This document shows, in pieces, positions 61,301 through 64,000 of a stretch of 64,000 nt of DNA (position 1 is the first letter of the stretch; the number at the start of each line of letters is the position of its first letter). A model generated the notes under the pieces. It had not been told where the DNA came from. It ran no database searches and was given only the letters and a program-made list of their open reading frames with translations. The translations under genes were made by a program, and so were the position numbers. Source of the stretch: Struthio camelus (lineage: Eukaryota > Chordata > Aves > Struthioniformes > Struthionidae); the NCBI RefSeq assembly GCF_040807025.1, contig NC_090947.1, forward strand, positions 8,866,001 through 8,930,000. Reading direction: 5' to 3'.

Positions 61301-61711
61301 TCCAGTAATTTGTCACAGATTACTTCTTCAGGGAAAAAAACCCAAAAAAACAACAACAACAAAAAAACCCCCACCACTTGCCTTTGTTCATTGGCCCGGT
61401 CAGGCGGAGAGGAGCATGGCACGGCCGGCCGGGAGGGACACGCTCCCCCCGCGGACGCTGGTGCCAGCGGGGAGCCGGGGCCCAAAAGTTTTAGGGGTTT
61501 TCAGAGCGTCGTCGTGGGGGGGGTTTGTCTGTGGACGACTCGAGCCAACCAGCTGAATCCCAATGACCCTCAGGCTAGGACGTGTTTTGCCCAAAGTGCG
61601 AAACTCCCCTGGCTAACCCTAGGTTGGTTTGTTTGTTTGTTTGTTTGTTTTCTTTTGCAGAACCCCTCACAGCTTTCCCAGGTGAGAACTTCTACACTCC
61701 AGGTAAAACCA

Positions 61712-61743
<32 letters not shown>

Positions 61744-63762
61744 CCCCCCCGCCCTTATCTTAGCGTCTCCTCTCTGATGGCATGGAAAAAGCAGCAGGGC
61801 GTTGAAAGGGAAGCGAGGTGGCAGCGGCTTGCGTTGGCGCGGGCAGAGGTCCTCCTCTCGGTGGTGGGCGCTCTGGCAGGGTTTTGCTGGAGCTGCAGAA
61901 GGAAAGGGAGAGGCGCCTGGAGGTGGCTGTGGCGGAACAGGCTGCCGCGAGGACTTCTGGAGGTGACAGCCAATGACAGGAAAACAAGGTGAAATGGTGC
62001 ATTTAATAGCTTAATACTAGCCTGAAGGATAGAAACCGGCCTTTTTGCGGTCAAGCCCACGGAGCAGGAGAGCGGGCGAGGAATTCAGAGCGCGTGGCGT
62101 GCCTGGCTCGCGCGGCAGCCGGCGCGGGTGCTGTTCGTCTCGCCCCGGGGTGGGGAAAGCTATCCCGCCTCGGGGCAAAGATGCAGGTAGCCTGTTTGCG
62201 GGGGTTTCTTCTTTTCCTCCCCCCTTTGATTTTGGATTTTGCTTTACTGCCTGCCTCCTCGGGTCTGCGCTGGGCGGGCTGCGTGGTGCAGGTTCGTCGG
62301 CTGCTTGTTTACCCTGCGACTCAGACTTGGGGTGTTTTGGGGCAGCTGCTGCAATATTCTTGGCTGACACTTAAAGCCTCACGACTGTTGTCACGTAAAT
62401 CATTTCTCTCTGCTCTCCTTGGCCCGGTCCCTATTTCCCGGGCAGCATCCTCACCTCTCGGGGCTTGTAACGCAAGCGTCACCTTCTGCGAGAACCGTCC
62501 TCACCTTCCCCCCGCCCCGAAGTCTTGCCGATATTTCTGCAAGGAGAATAGGAAAGTAGGATTCCCGGGCTGACGGGCAGGAAGAGCTGGGGCAGAGGGA
62601 TGGAGGGAGCCGGGAAAGAGAAAAAGGCGGGGGGCAAAAGAGAAGGAAAGATGGAGGCTGGAGAAAGCAAGGGCGCTACTAAAATGGGAGGAAAAGATGA
62701 AGATGCCCAATAGAAAGAGAGGGCCAAAGGAGGGGAATAAGTCCCTGGCTGGAGAAAAAAGGGGAGCTGGAGAAGAACGATCGCCAAGAGGGCGAGACAT
62801 TTTCCCAGTAGCGCGGGGACAAACCGCTGTGAGAATTTAGAAACTCTCGGTGCGGTTTTTCATCCTGGCTTTTTTTTTTCCCCTGCTGGTGCCCGGGTTT
62901 TTTTGCAGGGGGGCAGGGGGACAGGAGGAAAGGGTAGCGGCTGCCCAGGGTTTTGCCTCGTCTCCTGCGCCAGCAACAGCAGCACCAGCCGTCGTCCTGC
63001 CAGATTCGCCGTGCTCGCGGGGCGGTGGGGTTTATTTTTTTTTTGGGGGGGGGGGGGGGGGAAGGGGGCCGTGTCGGGAACCTCCCTTGCCGTTTGCAAA
63101 GCCGGGCACGTCCTTAGGGGCAGCCGAGCTGGCGGGCCGTCGATGGCGGTCCTGGGCTCAGCTGCAGCGAGCACGAGTTTGGGATGCGGACACGGGGCGG
63201 ACGGGGAGCGAGCGCGCGGCGCCGCCGCCGCCGGTCTTGCTCGCCTTTAAACCAAGCGTAAGCGCCGCGACGGGTGAGCGGGGCAGGCGGTGGGGGCGAA
63301 CGCCTGCAGGACCGGGCCGTCTATCGCTGCCGTTTCCGCAGGGGCGACGAGCGTTCCCCCGCCCCCCCGTAATTTCTTTCCCAGTCCTTCTGCGGTGACG
63401 CCGTTGGAGGTGACGGCCCGTGGCTCGGTGCGCGTCCGCCCGCCTCCCGCCTCGCAACCCTCTTCTGTGTCTCCTCCCCAGGGGCCACCCTGCCGCCAGG
63501 GACCGAGCCCACAGTGGACACGGTGTCAGTGCAGCCCATCCCAGCCTACTGGTATTACGTTATTGCCGCCGGAGGTGCTGTTGCGGTGCTGGTCTCCGTC
63601 GCGCTGGCCCTGGTGCTCCACTACCACCGCTTCCGCTATGCGGCCAAGAAGAGCGATCACGCCATCGCCTACAAAACCTCCCACTATGCCAACGGGGCCC
63701 CCGGGGCCGTGGAGCCCACCCTAACCATAAAGCTAGAGCAAGAGCCCGGCGCGCGCTGCTGA
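20819..63762 (+). CDS. NRP2: NRP2 neuropilin-2, isoform b, 16 coding exons (gene span)
   Basis: Neuropilin-2 is a single-pass co-receptor for class 3 semaphorins (SEMA3C/3F) and for VEGF-C/VEGF-A. It acts with plexins and VEGFR2/3 in axon guidance, neural crest migration and lymphangiogenesis. Joining 20819-20891, 25333-25510, 35808-35989, 37534-37764, 37872-38027, 39837-40006, 40992-41147, 46818-46962, 47181-47530, 48570-48714, 52314-52430, 54990-55142, 60272-60534, 60653-60749, 61661-61702 and 63482-63762 gives 2739 bases, 912 residues plus stop, with all introns GT-AG and all phases consistent. Domains: signal peptide 1 to ~22, CUB a1 28-142, CUB a2 149-265, b1 277-427, b2 434-592, linker 596-640, MAM 641-804, transmembrane ~844-865, cytoplasmic tail to 912. 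The VEGF-tail pocket residues T319, D323, S349, T352 and Y356 are all present. Ending in ARC, not the PDZ-binding SEA, identifies the NRP2b form. The gene is compact, 43 kb from start to stop. Confidence 0.96.
20892..25332 (+). other. NRP2: NRP2 intron 1
   Basis: 4441 bases. The first ~1.4 kb continues the promoter CpG island. Later parts hold an A run at 22333-22347, TTTA-type repeats at 23836-23858 and 23920-23941, a G run at 23983-23997 and T runs near 24750 and 24865. First introns of this kind often carry enhancers. No additional exon was recognised. The very long open frames in 20849-22528 on both strands come from a lack of stop codons in GC-rich DNA. Confidence 0.85.
25333..25510 (+). 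CDS. NRP2: NRP2 exon 2 (CUB a1, first half)
   Basis: Residues 25-83 and two bases of codon 84. Contains CGGRLNSKDAGYITSPGYP and then the stretch up to FEIEKHDCK. Cysteines 28, 55 and 83 are in the CUB disulphide positions; C28 pairs with C55, and C83 with C105 in the next exon. The acceptor is CAG at 25330-25332 and the donor is GTAAGC at 25511. The frame is open upstream of the acceptor, but that part is intron. Confidence 0.96.
25789..25832 (+). repeat. adjacent poly-T / poly-A tracts
   Basis: A T run is followed after GG by an A run of 14 bases and then further A-rich sequence. Read as RNA, the two arms could pair into a U-A hairpin. Probably a simple-sequence expansion. Confidence 0.85.
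30131..30220. repeat. degenerate palindromic amniote repeat, copy in intron 2
   Basis: Contains GCATAAATTAGGAGTGAT and then GAGTTACACATGTGTAAAA. These match the hallmark words of an old interspersed element with inverted GGTGTAAAT arms around a TGAAGTCAATGGA-type centre. Assignment is from pattern memory, and the copy is diverged. Confidence 0.5.
31051..31174 (+). repeat. MIR-like SINE fragment
   Basis: Follows the order of the MIR core: TTCTTGGCTGTGCCGC, then GCGTGACC, CTCCTCTCTGCTTCCCACCT, then TTGCGAGGATACGTTCGTTAATG and GTTTGCCAGGTGC near the tail, with an internal deletion. MIR-type SINEs are old amniote elements with few remaining copies in birds. Called from memory of the consensus. 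Confidence 0.6.
35808..35989 (+). CDS. NRP2: NRP2 exon 3 (CUB a1, second half)
   Basis: Completes K84 and encodes through residue 144 plus one base of G145. Starts YDFIEIRDGDSEAADLLGK and contains C105, the partner of C83, and YIKFTSDYARQGAGFSLRYEI. The acidic Y-D...D-G-D pattern is the usual CUB calcium site. The acceptor is CAG at 35805-35807 and the donor GTCAGC at 35990. Confidence 0.96.
35990..37533 (+). other. NRP2: NRP2 intron 3
   Basis: 1544 bases, GC-rich at both ends, with T runs near 36980-36996, C runs at about 37027-37036 and 37210-37222, and no recognisable exon or transposable element. Confidence 0.85.
37534..37764 (+). CDS. NRP2: NRP2 exon 4 (CUB a2, first part)
   Basis: Residues 145-221. 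Contains SEDCSRNFTGSNGTIESPGF with two N-glycosylation sequons (N152-F-T and N157-G-T) at the same positions as I recall in human NRP2. Cysteines 149, 175 and 208 are in CUB positions, followed by CKYDWLDIWDGIPQ. The acceptor is CAG at 37531-37533 and the donor GTGAGC at 37765. Confidence 0.96.
37872..38027 (+). CDS. NRP2: NRP2 exon 5 (CUB a2, end)
   Basis: Residues 222-273 plus one base. Starts VGPLIGRYCGTKMPSDIRS; C230 pairs with C208. It ends at the a2-b1 junction (QQDVPE). The preceding intron 4 is only 107 bases (37765-37871). The donor at 38028 is GTAAGT, a perfect consensus. Confidence 0.96.
38380..38418 (+). repeat. (TCCC)n microsatellite
   Basis: About nine TCCC units with one TTCC interruption in NRP2 intron 5. 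All pyrimidine on the plus strand, and able to form triplex-type structures. Confidence 0.92.
39801..39826 (+). repeat. (TG)13 dinucleotide repeat at exon 6 acceptor
   Basis: Thirteen TG units followed by only TCTGCTCCAG before exon 6, so the repeat takes the place of the polypyrimidine tract. UG repeats in pre-mRNA are known binding sites for TDP-43 and CELF proteins; the CFTR exon 9 acceptor, with TG repeats and T tract, is the classic comparison. Confidence 0.95.
39837..40006 (+). CDS. NRP2: NRP2 exon 6 (b1 F5/8C domain, start)
   Basis: Residues 274-330. Begins NFQCNAPLGMESGR, with C277 opening the b1 discoidin domain (closing at C427). Contains Y299, T319 and D323, part of the pocket that binds the C-terminal arginine of VEGF-C/VEGF-A and processed SEMA3. 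The length of 170 bases is not a multiple of three, so skipping would shift the frame. The acceptor is CAG at 39834-39836 and the donor GTACGC at 40007. Confidence 0.96.
40007..40991 (+). other. NRP2: NRP2 intron 6
   Basis: 985 bases with no repeat or exon recognised. It ends in the acceptor CCTCCGGAAAG, where purines interrupt the pyrimidine tract just before the AG. Confidence 0.88.
40992..41147 (+). CDS. NRP2: NRP2 exon 7 (b1, middle)
   Basis: Residues 331-382, phase 0 at both ends (156 bases), so it could be skipped in frame. Contains TQGAISRETQNGYYVRTYKL with S349, T352 and Y356, the second half of the C-terminal-arginine pocket. The donor is AAG|GTAAAG. Confidence 0.96.
42705..42770 (+). 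repeat. compound (AC)n-(AT)n microsatellite
   Basis: Alternating purine-pyrimidine tract: GCAC units, then (AT)9 at about 42724-42741, then CA units. It may be prone to Z-DNA or cruciform formation. Confidence 0.92.
43279..43446 (-). mobile_element. CR1 LINE 3'-end fragment
   Basis: Plus-strand sequence reads AGAATGACAGAAAGG, TTGGCAGGGACCTCTGGAG, ATCATCTAGTCCAACC, GGAGACTCCACAACCTCT and GGGCAACCTGTGCCAG. This is the reverse complement of the 3' region of avian CR1 elements, so the element lies on the minus strand, truncated at its 5' end as usual. The degenerate terminal repeat TTCTGTCATTCT stands for the CR1 ATTCTATGATTCT tail. It is the only clear LINE copy in the window and the strongest sign of a bird genome. 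Confidence 0.93.
44174..44231. repeat. palindromic amniote repeat, best copy
   Basis: Starts GCTGGTGTAAATTACTG and ends TGATTTACACCG. The ends are inverted copies of GGTGTAAAT, and the centre (ACTTCTTGTACTTCGACGGAG) resembles the CTCCATTGACTTCAATGGAG centre known from turtle, crocodile and bird DNA. A near-palindrome of about 58 bases, probably a relic of a non-autonomous DNA transposon or MITE. Confidence 0.6.
44966..45054. repeat. palindromic amniote repeat, second copy
   Basis: Begins GGGCTCGGTCCTG and ends GGATTCGGGCCCC, imperfect inverted termini. Inside are TTGACTTCGCAGAAGTCAGC and CATTGGTGTAAATTTGG. It shares hallmark words with the copy at 44174-44231, about 740 bases upstream. Confidence 0.55.
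46818..46962 (+). CDS. NRP2: NRP2 exon 8 (b1, end)
   Basis: Residues 383-430 plus one base. Contains TFQANEDATEVVLNKIHSPV and ends LELYGCRIT, with C427 closing b1. The residue after HK is T where I recall V in human. The acceptor is CTTGCAG and the donor is GTGAGG at 46963. Confidence 0.96.
47181..47530 (+). CDS. NRP2: NRP2 exon 9 (b2 F5/8C domain, main part)
   Basis: Residues 431-547. C434 opens b2; contains SNLLGMLSGLIPDAQISASS, AQPGEEWLQVDLGVPKN and GVIIQGARGGDS. b2 stabilises b1 and contributes to heparin and growth factor binding. Phase 0 at its end. The preceding intron 8 is only 218 bases (46963-47180). Reading on into intron 9 the frame stays open for 44 codons to a stop at 47663-47665. 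Confidence 0.96.
47531..48569 (+). other. NRP2: NRP2 intron 9
   Basis: 1039 bases. Retention would add 44 residues after K547. Human s9NRP2 is reported to arise by reading into the corresponding intron. No AATAAA was seen inside, so retention would depend on a downstream poly-A signal. Confidence 0.85.
48570..48714 (+). CDS. NRP2: NRP2 exon 10 (b2, end)
   Basis: Residues 548-595 plus one base. Starts LFEGNIHYDIPEVRRFDPV, then YVRVHPERWSPAGIGMRLEV and LGCDWT with C592 closing b2. The acceptor is CCGCAG and the donor GTAGGA at 48715. Confidence 0.96.
48715..52313 (+). other. NRP2: NRP2 intron 10
   Basis: 3599 bases. Holds (GTT)8 at 49458-49482, palindromic-repeat relics at 49746-49803 and 51046-51078, an A run near 51160-51173 and a T run at 51230-51241, and moderately AT-rich sequence around 50060-50350 and 51240-51560. 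No exon was recognised. Confidence 0.86.
49458..49482 (+). repeat. (TTG)8 microsatellite
   Basis: Eight or so TTG/GTT triplets in NRP2 intron 10. Confidence 0.92.
52314..52430 (+). CDS. NRP2: NRP2 exon 11 (b2-MAM linker)
   Basis: Residues 596-634 plus one base. Acidic, Thr-rich linker: DVKPTAETLVPTLSSEL, then TTTPYPTDEEATECGDSCGE. The Thr/Pro-rich part suits O-glycosylation. The segment between the second linker cysteine and the MAM FNCNF motif appears about two residues shorter than in human, from memory. The donor is GTACGT at 52431. Reading past the donor gives an 11-residue tail, with the stop at 52463-52465 inside an AATAAA. Confidence 0.94.
52461..52466 (+). terminator. NRP2: candidate intronic polyadenylation signal (soluble NRP2)
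   Basis: AATAAA, 31 bases past the exon 11 donor. It overlaps the in-frame stop TAA (52463-52465) of the read-through frame GTYQSSSSLLQ. TG-containing sequence (TGATGGGTTAAG) follows. Use of this site would give a secreted a1-a2-b1-b2 receptor, as soluble NRP1 forms do from an equivalent position. Function is inferred. Confidence 0.4.
52655..52718 (+). repeat. MIR-like SINE fragment
   Basis: Contains GTACAGGACTTG and, after a deletion, CCCAGCTTCC and TTATGTGACCTGCGGCAAGTCACTTAG split across the diagnostic MIR core (TGTGACC...GGCAAGTCACTTA). Confidence 0.7.
54096..54120 (+). repeat. poly-A tract (25 A)
   Basis: Uninterrupted A run in NRP2 intron 11, with no SINE body recognised directly upstream. 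Confidence 0.95.
54330..54435 (-). repeat. MIR-like SINE fragment, reverse orientation
   Basis: Reads TTTCACAGATTAAAGG, TTAAGTGACTAGCCCAAAG, GCAGAGCTGGAAATAGAGGC and CAGTCCTAAAGCC, the complement-strand order of the MIR core (cf. GTTAAGTGACTTGCCCAAGG and GCAGAGCCAGGA). It continues as far as the AAAGCC end typical of these elements. Confidence 0.75.
54990..55142 (+). CDS. NRP2: NRP2 exon 12 (MAM/c domain, start)
   Basis: Residues 635-685 plus one base. Starts DFHLPANFNCNFDLPEDLCG, where FNCNF...CGW is the MAM entry motif (C644, C653). The remainder (GYTWSFQPTSTWIGNAEPSP) is more divergent from the human sequence I recall than any other exon. Phase matches both neighbours. Donor GTAAGA at 55143; retention of intron 12 would stop after nine residues. 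Confidence 0.93.
57947..57988 (+). repeat. (AT)n microsatellite
   Basis: About 20 AT units with one C near the start. Self-complementary and able to extrude a cruciform; likely to vary in length. Confidence 0.95.
58338..58363 (+). repeat. poly-T tract (26 T)
   Basis: Uninterrupted T run in NRP2 intron 12, with no adjoining reverse-strand retroposon recognised. Confidence 0.95.
60272..60534 (+). CDS. NRP2: NRP2 exon 13 (MAM/c domain, core)
   Basis: Residues 686-773. Contains DGRSYLQLQSSGRRQGQRAR, LVSPAVYLPRSAVCMVFRY, LRVWREASQERTALWVV and GRIILPSYEAEYR, the conserved core of the neuropilin MAM domain that promotes oligomerisation. Very GC-rich at third positions. Phase 0 end; donor CGG|GTAAGG. 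Confidence 0.95.
60653..60749 (+). CDS. NRP2: NRP2 exon 14 (MAM end)
   Basis: Residues 774-805 plus one base: IVFEGSIRSGHPGELALDDI, then PLENCM with C804 closing the domain. The preceding intron 13 is only 118 bases (60535-60652). The donor is ATGG|GTAGGT at 60750, with a run of 18 C beginning 15 bases later. Confidence 0.95.
60750..61660 (+). other. NRP2: NRP2 intron 14
   Basis: 911 bases. It opens with a C18-A9 homopolymer junction (60765-60791) and closes with a (TTTG)n repeat at 61627-61650 that serves as the pyrimidine tract of exon 15. An A-rich CAA stretch lies at 61336-61368. Confidence 0.9.
61627..61650 (+). repeat. (TTTG)n microsatellite at exon 15 acceptor
   Basis: About six TTTG units lying immediately before TCTTTTGCAG. 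The repeat supplies most of the pyrimidine-rich acceptor sequence of the small alternatively spliced exon 15. Confidence 0.95.
61661..61702 (+). CDS. NRP2: NRP2 exon 15 (juxtamembrane micro-exon, two donors)
   Basis: Residues 806-819 plus one base: EPLTAFPGENFYTP. 42 bases to the downstream donor CAG|GTAAAA (61703), or 21 bases to the upstream donor CAG|GTGAGA (61682). The difference is in frame and removes GENFYTP, so the protein is 912 or 905 residues. In human NRP2 the same choice adds or omits GENFK in both the a and b forms. The insert lies just outside the membrane. Confidence 0.9.
61703..63481 (+). other. NRP2: NRP2 intron 15
   Basis: 1779 bases. Begins with alternating C and A homopolymers (61710-61751), holds a ~200-base purine-rich tract at 62576-62780 and a 16-G run near 63045-63061. 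No NRP2a-type exon (a VDIPEIHEREGYED-like sequence) was found, so those exons are presumably downstream of 64000. Confidence 0.88.
63482..63762 (+). CDS. NRP2: NRP2 exon 16, NRP2b terminal exon (transmembrane and tail)
   Basis: Residues 820-912 and the stop TGA at 63760-63762. The juxtamembrane part GATLPPGTEPTVDTVSVQPI leads to the transmembrane helix (about 844-865), followed by HYHRFRYAAKKSDHAIAYKT and NGAPGAVEPTLTIKLEQEPG, ending ARC. This matches the human NRP2b tail from memory (HYHRFRYAAKK..., ...TLTIKLEQ) and lacks the SEA PDZ-binding motif of NRP2a, so binding of GIPC/synectin is not expected. The acceptor is CCCCAG at 63476-63481. Confidence 0.96.
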
Positions 63763-64000
63763 GAGCCCGGCGGCAAGGCGGGACGGGAGCGAGCGCCACG
63801 CCAAAAACAAAAAAACAGACAGACAGAAACTAAGACGTCAGATACGTTGCCTCAGTTTTGCACTTTCCTCCTTAACCTAGCGTCCGTGTGAACTCTTAGA
63901 CATCTCCGGCCCTCCTCCGCGCCCCCCCGGCCCCGGCCCGCCCTGAACCTTTGACAAACTTCACTGTCATAACCCAGTGCTGCACCTCGGCTGGCCAGAA
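63763..64000 (+). other. NRP2: NRP2b 3' UTR (start)
   Basis: Follows the NRP2b stop codon to the window edge. Contains an A-rich, GACA-repeat-like stretch (63803-63835) and then CAGATACGTTGCCTCAG. No poly-A signal is reached inside the window. Confidence 0.85.

Noticed and set aside
1..64000. tRNA, rRNA, CRISPR, bacterial operons or integrated viral genes
   Set aside because: No cloverleaf, ribosomal, spaced-repeat or viral coding signal was recognised; the window is an ordinary two-gene vertebrate locus.

Overview
This window is vertebrate nuclear DNA, most likely from a bird. The evidence is split genes with GT-AG introns, CpG-rich islands, one recognisable 3' fragment of a CR1 LINE (about 43279-43446, minus strand), a few old MIR-like SINE remnants, and many microsatellites and homopolymer runs. 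Gene order and protein sequence identify it as the PARD3B-NRP2 locus, both genes on the plus strand (the order I recall for human 2q33). I cannot name the species; a crocodilian or turtle is less likely because the CR1 tail looks avian.

Layout. 1-10827 is the last intron of PARD3B. 10828-11188 is its last coding exon (about 119 residues, ending KNPMTAAV), followed by a probable long 3' UTR to an AATAAA at 14336-14341. 14342 to about 19970 is a short intergenic gap with several CpG-rich blocks. An A-rich minisatellite (19971-20157) marks the edge of the NRP2 promoter CpG island.

NRP2 (neuropilin-2) has its start codon at 20819 and is complete in the window as the membrane-bound 'b' form: 16 coding exons, all phases consistent, 2739 coding bases including the stop, 912 residues with the longer exon 15. 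Domain order is signal peptide, CUB a1 (exons 2-3), CUB a2 (4-5), F5/8C b1 (6-8), F5/8C b2 (9-10), linker (11), MAM/c (12-14), a tiny spliced juxtamembrane exon (15), then transmembrane helix and NRP2b cytoplasmic tail (16, stop at 63762). The NRP2a-type terminal exons were not found and presumably lie downstream.

The most interesting signals concern isoform control of NRP2. (1) Exon 15 has two good donors 21 nt apart, the counterpart of the human five-residue GENFK choice but predicting a seven-residue GENFYTP insert. (2) An AATAAA sits 31 nt past the exon 11 donor and overlaps the stop codon of a short read-through frame, predicting a 645-residue soluble a1a2b1b2 receptor. (3) The acceptors of exons 6 and 15 are built from (TG)13 and (TTTG)n microsatellites in place of a normal pyrimidine tract. 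The introns also carry several degenerate copies of an old palindromic amniote repeat (hallmarks GGTGTAAAT and GAAGTCAATGG). No non-coding RNA gene, CRISPR array or prokaryotic system was seen.
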